Origin: Mesorhizobium kowhaii
GTDB taxonomy: Bacteria; Pseudomonadota; Alphaproteobacteria; Rhizobiales; Rhizobiaceae
Direction of reading: 5' to 3'
Length of the DNA: 64,000 nt
Assembly (NCBI RefSeq): GCF_003253745.1
Contig: NZ_MZXV01000013.1
Coordinates: forward strand, 1,116,001-1,180,000
The notes beneath the pieces were generated by a model. The model was given only the letters and a program-made list of their open reading frames with translations, was not told where the DNA came from and searched no databases. The number at the start of each line of letters is the position of its first letter. Positions within the stretch are counted from its first letter, which is position 1. This document shows, one piece after another, positions 52,839 to 61,303 of this stretch. A program made the translations under genes and the position numbers.

Positions 52839-53930
52839 GGTGTTGGCGGAGGCCTTGACCGCGTGGCGGATGCTTTCGCCAAACAGCCTGGCGACCGAGT
52901 GCGGACGCGAACTGAGGATGGCGAATTCCTCGCCGCCGATCCGGAACACCTGGTCTTCGGCGCTTGCCGCTTCGCCGAGCAGGGTCGCAACGGCTTTCAG
53001 CACCTTGTCGCCTTCGGCATGGCCGAAACGGTCGTTGATCGACTTGAAATGATCGACATCGATGATCAGCAGGCTGAGCGGCTTCGCCGTGCGCAGGCTG
53101 ACCTGGACAGCCGCTTCACCATCGCTGTCGAAGCGCCCCCTGTGCAGCAGACCGGTCAGGCCGTCCCGGCCGACATGTTCGACCAGCGCCTCATAGCGCT
53201 CGCGATAGGTCAGCGTGTCGAAGATGTCGGTCAGTCCGCGCGGCACCGGGATCTGGCGTTCCTCGAACCATCTGAGATAGGCCACGAGCATGGTGCTGAA
53301 GGTCAGCGCCGCGATCATCTTGGCAAACCAGCCGCCGAAAAACACCGCGATCGGCGCGCCGGCGACGAAATGCAGCGCGGTGAAGAACCCCGCCTGGTCG
53401 AAGGTGAGCACGCAGGCGACCGAAATCAGGATGCGCGCGAACTGTGCCTTGCGCAGGTAACGCCCAAGCTTTTCATAGAGCAGGATGATCAGGATGGCGT
53501 CGACGACGAGCAGCGTCGTGCCCCACACCATCAGCCAGCCCATCTCGTCGATGAAGCCGATGTCGGGGAGCCTGCCATCGGGAAGCACGGCGATGGCGTG
53601 CAGACGCAACAGCAGCACCAGCCCGATCATCAGCGCGTTGCCAAGCAGCAGGCCATAGATCGGCTGACGCACGGTGGCGGCGTCCTCCTTCATGTAGAGC
53701 AGCAAAAGCATCACCAGCTTGCCCGAAAACAGCACCGCCGAGCCCGGTGAGACCATGCCGAACGGCAAGGCGACGTAGAACACGCTGGCGAGATAGGTCT
53801 CGAGAAAGTGCATGACGCCGAGCGCGCAGACGAACACGCCGAGGCCAATGCGCTTTCTGAAACGGAAAAGCGTCACCATGACGCTGAAGTAGACGACCGC
53901 TTCGGCAAGGAGCAGGAAACTGTTCAGCAA
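52821..53930 (-). CDS. Membrane diguanylate cyclase (GGDEF), truncated by frameshift
   Basis: The visible frame is 369 residues. About seven hydrophobic segments (residues 1-230) are followed by a GGDEF domain from about residue 254 (DGLTGLLHRGRF) with the active-site motif GGEEF at 332-336. GGDEF proteins make cyclic di-GMP. The frame ends abruptly after KASANT with RAAST and a stop at 52821, while the rest of the domain continues in the next frame to 52642. With one base restored the protein would be about 429 residues and look complete. As read, it lacks the last third of the catalytic domain and is probably inactive, unless the base is a sequencing error. Confidence 0.85.
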   Translation of the reverse strand: MLNSFLLLAEAVVYFSVMVTLFRFRKRIGLGVFVCALGVMHFLETYLASVFYVALPFGMVSPGSAVLFSGKLVMLLLLYMKEDAATVRQPIYGLLLGNALMIGLVLLLRLHAIAVLPDGRLPDIGFIDEMGWLMVWGTTLLVVDAILIILLYEKLGRYLRKAQFARILISVACVLTFDQAGFFTALHFVAGAPIAVFFGGWFAKMIAALTFSTMLVAYLRWFEERQIPVPRGLTDIFDTLTYRERYEALVEHVGRDGLTGLLHRGRFDSDGEAAVQVSLRTAKPLSLLIIDVDHFKSINDRFGHAEGDKVLKAVATLLGEAASAEDQVFRIGGEEFAILSSRPHSVARLFGESIRHAVKASANTRAAST

Positions 53931-54102
53931 CGCCGTCGATCCGATCTTTTCTCCTGAAATCGCGGCAAACCAGCGATTCCACCTCGATCCTGTTTTGACG
54001 CGGAAGGGTTAACGGAGCTTTCATCGCGCCCGGCGACCGACGGAAAACTTCACCGGTTGACGGACACTTCCGCGTGTGACCGGCTTGAAGCGGCAAAAGC
54101 GA

Positions 54103-54131
54103 TTGCCGTTCGCCGCCGCATCGCCTACATA
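54103..54131 (+). promoter_or_regulatory. Predicted promoter of the ettA gene
   Basis: TTGCCG (54103-54108) and TACATA (54126-54131) with 17-base spacing lie about 75 bases before the GTG start, in the 275-base divergent gap to the diguanylate cyclase. Prediction only. Confidence 0.35.
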
Positions 54132-54160
54132 GCGGCCAACCTCCATTCAATTTGACAAAT

Positions 54161-54196
54161 CCAGTCAGTTTCTCTGGGCCAGTCAGTTTTTCAGGG
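54161..54196 (+). repeat. 18-bp tandem direct repeat in the ettA leader
   Basis: CCAGTCAGTTTCTCTGGG (54161-54178) is followed at once by CCAGTCAGTTTTTCAGGG (54179-54196), 16 of 18 identical. The repeat lies just before the ribosome-binding GGGAAAG and start codon. It is in frame with the gene (PVSFSG twice) but probably outside the protein. Confidence 0.75.
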
Positions 54197-54205
54197 AAAG
54201 CGCGC

Positions 54206-55855
54206 GTGGCACGCCAGTTCATCTATCACATGGCCGGCCTCAACAAGGCCTATGGCACCAAGAAGGTGCTCGAGAATGTCCATCTCTCCTTTTATCCCGA
54301 CGCCAAGATCGGCATCCTCGGCCCCAACGGCTCGGGCAAGTCGACGATCCTCAAGATCATGGCCGGGCTCGACAAGGAGTGGAACGGCGAGGCGTGGCTG
54401 GCCGAAGGCGCTACCGTCGGCTACCTGGCACAGGAGCCGGCGCTCGATCCGGCCAAGACCGTGTTCGAGAACATCATGGAAGGCGTTGCCGCCAAGACCG
54501 CCGTCATCGAACGCTACAACGAATTGATGATGAACTATTCCGACGAGACGGCCGACGAGTCGGCCAAACTCCAGGACGAGATGGACCGGCTGAACCTGTG
54601 GGACCTCGAACAGCAGGTCGAGATGGCGATGGAAGCGCTGGGCTGCCCGCCCAAGGAAGCCGATGTCACCAAGCTGTCCGGCGGCGAGCGTCGCCGCGTG
54701 GCGCTTTGCCAGCTTCTGCTGCGCCAGCCTGACCTGCTGCTGCTCGACGAACCGACCAACCATCTCGACGCCGAAACCACGGCGTGGCTGGAAAAGCACC
54801 TGCGGGCCTATCCGGGCGCCGTGATGATCATCACCCACGATCGCTACTTCCTCGACAATGTCACCGGCTGGATCCTCGAACTCGACCGCGGCCGCGGCAT
54901 TCCCTATGAGGGCAACTACACCAAATATCTCGAAGCGAAGGCCAAGCGCCTCAAGCAGGAAGGCCGCGAGGACGACGCCCGCCAGCGCGCCATTGGCCGC
55001 GAGCGCGAGTGGATCCAGTCCAGCCCGAAAGCCCGCCAGACCAAGTCCAAGGCGCGTATCCAGGCGTTCCAGGATCTGTTGGATGCCGCCGACAAGCGGC
55101 GTCCGAGCGATACGCAGATCGTCATTCCGCATGGCGAGCGGCTCGGCAATGTGGTGATTGAGGCGGAAGGCCTGTCGAAGGGCTTTGGCGACACGCTGTT
55201 GATCGACGGCCTGGAATTCAAGCTGCCGCCCGGTGGCATCGTTGGCGTCATCGGCCCGAACGGCGCCGGCAAGACGACGCTGTTTCGTATGATTACCGGC
55301 CAGGAAAAGCCGGATGCGGGCTCTGTCCGCGTCGGCGAGACGGTCAAGCTCGGCTATGTCGACCAGAGCCGCGATGCGCTCGATCCGTCAAAGACGGTGT
55401 GGGAGGAGATTTCGGGTGGCGCCGAAGTGGTCAAGCTCGGCAAGTTCGAGGCCAACACGCGTGCCTATTGCGCCTCGTTCAACTTCCGTGGCGGCGACCA
55501 GCAGCAGAAGGTCGGCAATCTGTCCGGTGGCCAGCGCAACCGCGTGCACCTGGCCAAGATGCTGAAGACCGGCGGCAACGTGCTGCTGCTCGACGAACCG
55601 ACCAACGATCTGGATACGGAAACGCTGGCGGCGCTCGAAGACGCGCTGGAAAATTTCGGCGGCTGCGCGGTCATCATCTCGCACGATCGTATGTTCCTCG
55701 ATCGCCTGGCCACGCACATCCTTGCCTTCGAGGGCGACAGCCATGTCGAATGGTTCGAGGGCAATTTTGAGGACTACGAGCAGGACAAGATCCGCCGCCT
55801 CGGGCCGGATGCCGTCAATCCGCACCGCATGACCTACAAGAGGCTGACGCGGTAA
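54206..55855 (+). CDS. ettA: Energy-dependent translational throttle protein EttA (ABC-F)
   Basis: A 549-residue ABC-F ATPase that binds the ribosomal E site and gates translation according to energy status. Both nucleotide-binding domains are complete: GPNGSGKST (about 39), LSGGERRR (about 158) and LLLLDEPTNHLDAET in domain 1; GPNGAGKTT (about 350), LSGGQRNR (about 439) and LLLDEPTNDLDTET in domain 2. The start is the GTG at 54206, giving the family N-terminus ARQFIYHMAGLNKAYG; an upstream in-frame TTG at 54152 would only add the duplicated leader sequence. No membrane segments. Length is close to E. coli EttA (555). Confidence 0.95.
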   Translation: MARQFIYHMAGLNKAYGTKKVLENVHLSFYPDAKIGILGPNGSGKSTILKIMAGLDKEWNGEAWLAEGATVGYLAQEPALDPAKTVFENIMEGVAAKTAVIERYNELMMNYSDETADESAKLQDEMDRLNLWDLEQQVEMAMEALGCPPKEADVTKLSGGERRRVALCQLLLRQPDLLLLDEPTNHLDAETTAWLEKHLRAYPGAVMIITHDRYFLDNVTGWILELDRGRGIPYEGNYTKYLEAKAKRLKQEGREDDARQRAIGREREWIQSSPKARQTKSKARIQAFQDLLDAADKRRPSDTQIVIPHGERLGNVVIEAEGLSKGFGDTLLIDGLEFKLPPGGIVGVIGPNGAGKTTLFRMITGQEKPDAGSVRVGETVKLGYVDQSRDALDPSKTVWEEISGGAEVVKLGKFEANTRAYCASFNFRGGDQQQKVGNLSGGQRNRVHLAKMLKTGGNVLLLDEPTNDLDTETLAALEDALENFGGCAVIISHDRMFLDRLATHILAFEGDSHVEWFEGNFEDYEQDKIRRLGPDAVNPHRMTYKRLTR

Positions 55856-55895
55856 GGGGTTTTCGGGCGGCGAATTCTCAAAATGAGGAGTTCAC

Positions 55896-56663
55896 ATGGC
55901 TGATTGGTCCGCCGCCCAATATCTGAAATTCGAAGATGAGCGCACGCGACCCGCGCGTGATCTCGCAGCACAAGTGCCGGTGGATTTCCCGCGCCGAGTC
56001 GTCGACATCGGCTGCGGGCCGGGCAACTCGACCGAGCTGCTTGTCGAGCGCTGGCCGAACGCTGAGGTGAGCGGTTTCGATACCTCGCCAGACATGATCG
56101 AGAAGGCGAGGGCGCGTCTGCCTGACGTCACCTTTGACCTTGCCGACGCGTCCAAGTGGCAGCCGGCGGAGCCGGTCGACGTGATCTTCGCCAATGCGGT
56201 GTTCCAGTGGCTGCCGGAGCATCCGGCGGTGTTCCAGCGGCTGATGGGTTTCCTCGCCCCAGGCGGCGCGCTGGCCATCCAGATGCCCGACAATATGGGC
56301 GAGGACTCGCATTGCCTGATGCGGGAGACTGCCACTGAAATGCCGTTTGCCGACAAGCTCAAGGGCGCGGCACGCGGGCCGTTGCCGTCGGTGTCGTTCT
56401 ACTATGACCTGCTGTCGCCGCTCAGTGAACGGATGGACATCTGGCACACCATCTACAACCATCCGCTTGCCGACGCCGAGGCGATCGTTGAATGGGTGAA
56501 ATCGACCGGGTTGAAACCGTTCCTCGATCCGCTCGAGGCGGACGAGCGCAAAATGTTCCTCGACAGCTACACGGCCAAGATCGCCAAGGCCTATCCGAAG
56601 ACGGCGAGCGGCAAGGTGCTTTTGCGCTTTCCGCGCATCTTCATCGTCGCCAAGCGGGCTTGA
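55896..56663 (+). CDS. tam: Trans-aconitate 2-methyltransferase
   Basis: A 255-residue SAM-dependent methyltransferase. Motif I is [15 protein letters not shown] (about 36-50), followed by [19 protein letters not shown] and the family region [16 protein letters not shown]. Tam methylates trans-aconitate, a toxic by-product that inhibits the citric acid cycle. Size and motifs fit the Tam group; substrate specificity is inferred from similarity. It follows ettA by 40 bases on the same strand. Confidence 0.9.
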   Translation: MADWSAAQYLKFEDERTRPARDLAAQVPVDFPRRVVDIGCGPGNSTELLVERWPNAEVSGFDTSPDMIEKARARLPDVTFDLADASKWQPAEPVDVIFANAVFQWLPEHPAVFQRLMGFLAPGGALAIQMPDNMGEDSHCLMRETATEMPFADKLKGAARGPLPSVSFYYDLLSPLSERMDIWHTIYNHPLADAEAIVEWVKSTGLKPFLDPLEADERKMFLDSYTAKIAKAYPKTASGKVLLRFPRIFIVAKRA

Positions 56664-56763
56664 TTGTCCACCTTGCGCGTCGCCAATTGCAGCCGCTTGA
56701 CCCGGTTTCGTCACCGTGCGCATTTCATCGCGTTGGGGTCACGATGACCAGTGGCGGGGGTGG

Positions 56764-57102
56764 ATGATGACATTGAAAAAGATGCTTTTCGGCGGCGGCG
56801 TGTGCACGGCGGCCCTTCTGGCGTTCTCGATCTCGGCAGAGGCCAAGCGGGCGCGCTGCTATACCAGCGATGACGGTTATTTCTCGTGCAGCTATCGCGC
56901 GATCGACGATGCGGGCAGCTTCCGCATCTCGGCGCCGGGATTTCCGACCTATGTCCTGGAGATCGACGGGCCTGGCTTCGCCTATGGCTATGTCAATCTC
57001 GGCCATCGCAACGTACCGTTGCCGGGGCAGTTCGTGCGCAGCCGCGACGACGGCGCCTGCTGGAACAACCCGCAGACCAACACCAAGTTGTGCGCCTGGT
57101 GA
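56764..57102 (+). CDS. Small secreted hypothetical protein
   Basis: A 112-residue protein with a signal peptide (MMTLKKMLFGGGVCTAALLA, cleavage after SAEA). The mature part of about 85 residues has four cysteines (ARCYT, SCSYR, GACWN, LCAW) and ends in CAW. It is rich in Gly, Tyr and Phe, like small disulfide-bonded beta proteins. Two adjacent ATGs (56764, 56767) follow GGGGGTGG. No family recognised. Confidence 0.7.
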   Translation: MMTLKKMLFGGGVCTAALLAFSISAEAKRARCYTSDDGYFSCSYRAIDDAGSFRISAPGFPTYVLEIDGPGFAYGYVNLGHRNVPLPGQFVRSRDDGACWNNPQTNTKLCAW

Positions 57103-57147
57103 AGTCAGGCTTAAGTCGGCGTAAACCGCCTCGGTGAGAAAAGTGTT

Positions 57148-57167
57148 GCGCCGGAGCGTTCCGGCGC
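57148..57167. terminator. GC-rich stem-loop before the KAS III gene
   Basis: GCGCCGGA/TCCGGCGC, 8 bp, loop GCGT, 46 bases after the small secreted-protein stop and 43 before the next start. Possibly the terminator of the upstream gene; no T-run. Confidence 0.4.
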
Positions 57168-57209
57168 CCACATGAAGCCCGCAACGCCTGCGGATGGGAC
57201 GGACTGGAC

Positions 57210-58331
57210 ATGCATCGCGTCATCATCAGCGGCATTGGCGTTGAAATTCCCGAACCCACGATCACCAATGAAGAACTGGTCGCCAGCTTCAATGCCTGGG
57301 TCGACATGGAGAATGCGCGCCGTCAGGGCACTGACGAGCCGCCGCTGGCGAAATCGGACAGCGACTTTATCGTCCACGCCTCGGGTGTGCGCACCCGCCA
57401 TGTGATCGAGCGCGAAGGCATTCTGGATCCGACCCGCATGGCGCCGCGTATTCCGGCGCGGCCCGATGACGCGCCGTCGCTGGAGGCCGAGTTCGGCATC
57501 GCCTCGGCGCGAAAAGCTCTCGACCATGCCGGACTTGAACCGTCCCAGATCGATCTGATCATCTGCTCGGCCTCGCACCACCAGCGGCCTTATCCGGCGA
57601 TCGCCATCGAAATGCAGGAGGCGCTGGGCACAAGGGGCGCCGGCTTCGACATGGGGCTTGGCTGTTCGTCCGCCGCGGCGGCCCTTCACATGGCGGTCAA
57701 TTTGGTGCGCTCGGGTGCGCACAAGCGCATTCTGGTGACGACGCCGGAAATCATCACCGGCCATCTCAATTTCCGCGACCGGCAGACGCATTTCATCTTC
57801 GGCGATGCCTCGGTGTCGATGGTGGTGGAGGGACTTGCTCAGGGCGACAAACGGCCGGGGCGTTTCGAGGTGCTGGACACACGCATCTGGACGCAGATGT
57901 CGAACAACATCCGCACCAATCTGGGCTATCATACCCGCACCGCCCAGGAGGATCCCTACATGATCAACCTGGAAGGCAATCTGATCAAGCAGGTCGGTAA
58001 CAAGGTGTTCAAGGAAGTCACCGTCGCCGGGCAGAAGTTCATCGTCGAGTTCCTGGCCGAGCACGGGCTGACGCCGCAGGCGGTCCGGCGCTTCTGGCTG
58101 CATCAGGCCAATGCGCGCATGAATGCCATGATCCTGAAACTGTCGTTCGGCCACGAGGTCGACCACGACCGCGCGCCGATGGTGCTGGAAAGGCTGGGCA
58201 ACACGGCGGGTGCCGGCGCCATTGTCGCGCTGTCGGAGAACCATGCCGACATGAAACCCGGCGATTTCGGCTTGATCTGCGCCTTTGGCGCGGGGTATTC
58301 CATAGGCGGCGCGCTTCTCAGAATGCTCTAG
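57210..58331 (+). CDS. 3-oxoacyl-ACP synthase III family protein (KAS III)
   Basis: A 373-residue condensing enzyme. The catalytic triad is visible: Cys152 in GLGCSSAAAAL, His298 in LHQANARMN and Asn331 in LGNTAGAGA. It is longer than FabH (about 320), the difference including an insert around residues 30-90, and it has the N-terminal RTRHVIE region of the FabH2-like group (as in Pseudomonas PA3286). It does not sit with fab genes. Possible roles are priming of fatty acids from acyl-CoA or a specialised ketosynthase; the sequence does not decide. Confidence 0.9.
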   Translation: MHRVIISGIGVEIPEPTITNEELVASFNAWVDMENARRQGTDEPPLAKSDSDFIVHASGVRTRHVIEREGILDPTRMAPRIPARPDDAPSLEAEFGIASARKALDHAGLEPSQIDLIICSASHHQRPYPAIAIEMQEALGTRGAGFDMGLGCSSAAAALHMAVNLVRSGAHKRILVTTPEIITGHLNFRDRQTHFIFGDASVSMVVEGLAQGDKRPGRFEVLDTRIWTQMSNNIRTNLGYHTRTAQEDPYMINLEGNLIKQVGNKVFKEVTVAGQKFIVEFLAEHGLTPQAVRRFWLHQANARMNAMILKLSFGHEVDHDRAPMVLERLGNTAGAGAIVALSENHADMKPGDFGLICAFGAGYSIGGALLRML

Positions 58332-58558
58332 ACTCGGGCATTCCACATTCAGCCGGCCTGCGAATGGGCGGCGTCCTACGCACCCGGTGCTCACGCACCC
58401 AAAAGTGCGCTCCGTTCCGGTTCTCGGGCCAATCTGGTCCCTTTCGCGCCCGTCTTCCACTCCCGCTCAGCCTGACCTGACTCTCAACACATCCTGTGTT
58501 GGGGAGTGTCTCCGTTTGAAATCAACACGATCTCGCTTCAGAAAAGGAGGGTTTTCCA

Positions 58559-58975
58559 ATGATTGATGCCCGATGCAACTGCGGTGCTCTCACGCTCACG
58601 CTTCCAGGATCCTCAAAACTGGTCGTCGCCTGTCATTGTCTTGACTGCCAACGCAGGACCGGCGCGCCATTTGGCGTCGGCGCCTTTTATCCGATCGACG
58701 CCGTTGCCATCTCCGGAACTGCGAAAGAGTTCACCCGCGAGGCAGCCAGCGGCGGCAAGGTCCACACCTACTTTTGTCCCAATTGCGGATCGACGATCTA
58801 TTGGAAGGCCGACAAGCTACCATCGCTGATCGGCATTGCAGTCGGCGCGCTGGCAGACCCCAAATACCCGTCCCCCGCCAGATCGGTTTTCGAGCAGTCG
58901 AAACATGATTGGGTTCAAATTGACGGTGCCGTCGAACACTTCCAGCAAAGCAGTGCGGCAAAAAATTCAAACTGA
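58559..58975 (+). CDS. GFA family protein (glutathione-dependent formaldehyde-activating enzyme/CENP-V)
   Basis: A 138-residue zinc-binding protein. Cysteine motifs are CNCGALTL, CHCLDCQRRTG and CPNCGSTI, as in the GFA/CENP-V fold with two zinc sites. AAGGAGGG precedes the ATG. Members are often called formaldehyde-activating enzymes, but for most the activity is not shown. The 227-base gap before it (58332-58558) has no coding region or clear regulatory site that I can see. Confidence 0.9.
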   Translation: MIDARCNCGALTLTLPGSSKLVVACHCLDCQRRTGAPFGVGAFYPIDAVAISGTAKEFTREAASGGKVHTYFCPNCGSTIYWKADKLPSLIGIAVGALADPKYPSPARSVFEQSKHDWVQIDGAVEHFQQSSAAKNSN

Positions 58976-58990
58976 AACACAACCTGGCGT

Positions 58991-59569
58991 TCAACTGCCG
59001 TATCGGACCGGAGCGAACGGCACCAGCATCGGGACGCGCCTGGCATAATCGTCATAGGCACTGCCCAACTCGCCGCGCAGGAAGCTTTCTTCCAGTCTTG
59101 CCTTCGTCACGATGCCGATGATGGGCAAAGCGGTTCCGGCAATGCCCCAGACCGTACCCTTGGCCGCCATGGTGGCCAGGATCGCCAGCAGCAGTCCGGT
59201 GTAGATCGGATGCCGGACCAGCTCATACGGGCCGGTGTCAACAACGTGGTGCCCGGCCTTGGCGGTGATGGTTCCCGACCACAGCCTGCCGAGATGCAGG
59301 CGCGCCCACCAGGCAAAGGCGATGCCGATGGCGATCAGGGCGACACAGATCCATGCCTCGGCGAAGTTCGGCATCCATAACCTGAGCCGGCCTTCATAGC
59401 CGTGCGCTGGAATGAACAGCAACACCGCGCCAACCAGCCAGAGAACCCGATAGCGAACCTCCGCCCTGAACCCGGCGCGTTTCTGGGCCGGGTCGGCCCA
59501 GAGCGCTGCGGCGGCCCAAGTTGCCGCCCAGATCAACCAAAGCAGAGCGATTGCCGTCCCGGGTTGCAA
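58991..59569 (-). CDS. Isoprenylcysteine carboxyl methyltransferase-like membrane protein
   Basis: A 192-residue membrane protein with four to five hydrophobic segments. The methyltransferase core has GPYELVRHPIYTGLLLAILA and, near the end, EESFLRGELGSAYDDYARRV, the two signature regions of the ICMT/PEMT-like family that methylates prenylcysteine, phospholipids or related groups. The bacterial substrate is unknown. It converges with the GFA gene (stops 16 bases apart). Confidence 0.9.
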   Translation of the reverse strand: MQPGTAIALLWLIWAATWAAAALWADPAQKRAGFRAEVRYRVLWLVGAVLLFIPAHGYEGRLRLWMPNFAEAWICVALIAIGIAFAWWARLHLGRLWSGTITAKAGHHVVDTGPYELVRHPIYTGLLLAILATMAAKGTVWGIAGTALPIIGIVTKARLEESFLRGELGSAYDDYARRVPMLVPFAPVRYGS

Positions 59570-59684
59570 TGGTGAGTCTCCTGAAACTGCCTGGCTGTCA
59601 CCATGAAACCGGCGCAGCGCGTCAGCAATGCGGCGCAGCTTGGGACTGGTTCCATTTCAGGTAAGAAGATCGTGATCCGCGCCC

Positions 59685-60083
59685 TCATTCATTGGGGCAG
59701 CTGAACATCCACTGCACGCCAAAGGCGTCGACCAGCATGCCGAAGCTGGTTCCCCAATATTGCCGCGCCAGGGGCACGGTGATCCGGCCGCCTGCGGCGA
59801 TGCGGGCGAAAAGCTCCCACATCGCCGGCAGGCTGTCGAATTCCAGACAAAGGGCGGAGCCCTTCATTGGCTCCGCATCGTCATTGTCCGAGGCATGAAA
59901 CAGCACGCCCGGGCCTTCGAACCGCGCATGCAACACCTTTCCGCGCATGGCTTCGGTTCGCACCGGCATGGTGTTGTCGCCCCAGCGCAGCAGGATCGTT
60001 CCCCGGCCAAGGCCGCACTGTTCGTAGAAGGCCAGTGCCGGCTCGCAATTGGTGGTGAAGAACAGCGAAGGGGAGAGCCGCAT
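59685..60083 (-). CDS. VOC family protein (PhnB-like)
   Basis: A 132-residue protein of the PhnB/3-demethylubiquinone-like VOC branch. It opens with LSPSLFFTTNCEPALAFYEQCG and ends with YWGTSFGMLVDAFGVQWMF, as usual for the family. The ATG at 60083 has AGGAGCG upstream. Function is not known; PhnB-type proteins are often misnamed. The tautomerase gene starts upstream on the same strand, 31 bases away, so the two may be co-transcribed. Confidence 0.87.
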   Translation of the reverse strand: MRLSPSLFFTTNCEPALAFYEQCGLGRGTILLRWGDNTMPVRTEAMRGKVLHARFEGPGVLFHASDNDDAEPMKGSALCLEFDSLPAMWELFARIAAGGRITVPLARQYWGTSFGMLVDAFGVQWMFSCPNE

Positions 60084-60114
60084 CGGTTCGCTCCTGTTCA
60101 TCGCAGCCGCCAAA

Positions 60115-60537
60115 TCACTGCGCTGCGGCGGTTGCGGCAGCGACAAGTGCCTCGCCCGAATATTGCCGGCTGCCGATGCCCCAGCCGCCGTCGGGCGCAT
60201 TGACGATGTTGATCCAGGTGTTTTCAGGCCGGTGGCCGGGCACGCAGAGCTCGGCGACAATGCCTGCGGCCGCGGTGATGAAGGCATTTCGGGTTTCGAT
60301 CGAACCAAGGCCGATGTTCGGCAGCTTCAGCTCGACCATGACGACCGGCCGATTGGCGCCACCGGCATAGATGCGATGCAGTGGCAGGATGTGGACCGTG
60401 CCGCCGACGATCCCGGTGAAGAACGCATTGCCGGTGGCGCCGGAGGCTTCGATGAGGGCAGCGCTGAGACGCGGCAGGATCTCGCGCTCTCCCGTGGGGG
60501 TCAGTACGCCTTCGGGCGCGGTCACGGTGTTTGGCAT
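60115..60537 (-). CDS. Tautomerase family protein
   Basis: A 140-residue protein. The start MPNTV gives an N-terminal Pro after Met removal, the catalytic base of the tautomerase superfamily. A second beta-alpha-beta half includes VVMVELKLPNIGLGS and the region ENTWINIVNAPDGGWGIGS. AAGGAGAG stands six bases before the ATG at 60537, which decides the start. It is divergent from the TetR gene at 60662 and probably its target. Confidence 0.85.
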   Translation of the reverse strand: MPNTVTAPEGVLTPTGEREILPRLSAALIEASGATGNAFFTGIVGGTVHILPLHRIYAGGANRPVVMVELKLPNIGLGSIETRNAFITAAAGIVAELCVPGHRPENTWINIVNAPDGGWGIGSRQYSGEALVAAATAAAQ

Positions 60538-60599
60538 TTGGCTCTCCTTTTCGCTGGTTTCCATGGTCTTGCCGGCGGACATGTCTCCCAGCTTGCCAT

Positions 60600-60657
60600 G
60601 TTTCGTATCAATTGTTACGTTACGCGGAGAGGGCGAGTCAACAGGTTTCGTATCGAT
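60600..60657. promoter_or_regulatory. Direct repeats in the tautomerase-TetR divergent region
   Basis: GTTTCGTATCAAT (60600-60612) and GTTTCGTATCGAT (60645-60657) match at 12 of 13 bases, 45 bases apart. The second ends four bases before the TetR start codon. They are candidate binding sites for the TetR regulator and would affect both genes. Confidence 0.5.
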
Positions 60658-60661
60658 CACT

Positions 60662-61303
60662 ATGGATAAATTGGAAAAGCCTAGGGGTGGCCGGCCACGC
60701 GCATTCGATCCCGACCGGGCACTGGATGCCGCGATGCATCTGTTCTGGGAGCATGGCTATGAGGCGACATCGCTGGCCATGCTGCGCGAGGCGATGGGGC
60801 TGACGCCGCCGCAGATCTACAACGCCTTCACCGACAAGGAGACTTTGTTCCGCAAGGCGCTGACGCGCTACCACCAGACCGAGATCGGCTTTGCGCTGGA
60901 GGCGCTGAGCGCGCCGGTTCCGACGGGGGAGGCGATCCGGCGGTTGCTGCTCGGCGCGGCGGAGGCCTATTCCAGGCCCGGCAAGCCGGGTGGCTGCCTG
61001 TTCGTCAGCGGTGCGCTCGCAGCTTCGCCGCAGGCACAAGCCATTGCGGATGAACTCAAGGCCAATCGCAAGGCAAGTGAAGCGGCGATCGCCGAGCGGC
61101 TGGCCAAGGGCCGGGCAATGGGCGACCTGCCGGAAGGTCTGTCTGTCGAGGGCTTCGCCAAATACCTGGCCGGCGTCATGAACGGCATGTCGATCCAGGC
61201 GCGGGACGGCGCTTCGGTCGAAGAGTTGCGCACTTTGGCCCAAACCGCCCTTGCGGTGTTCGCGATCGAAGGGCAAAAACAGGGCGCATCATCCAAGGAA
61301 TGA
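60662..61303 (+). CDS. TetR/AcrR family transcriptional regulator
   Basis: A 213-residue regulator. The DNA-binding part is at the start (GRPRAFDPDRALDAAMHLF, then SLAMLREAMGLTPPQIYNAF). The C-terminal domain contains GCLFVSGALAASPQAQAIAD, a pattern of the AcrR-type group. It overlaps the MOSC gene by four bases (ATGA at 61300-61303) and is divergent from the tautomerase-VOC genes. Confidence 0.9.
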   Translation: MDKLEKPRGGRPRAFDPDRALDAAMHLFWEHGYEATSLAMLREAMGLTPPQIYNAFTDKETLFRKALTRYHQTEIGFALEALSAPVPTGEAIRRLLLGAAEAYSRPGKPGGCLFVSGALAASPQAQAIADELKANRKASEAAIAERLAKGRAMGDLPEGLSVEGFAKYLAGVMNGMSIQARDGASVEELRTLAQTALAVFAIEGQKQGASSKE

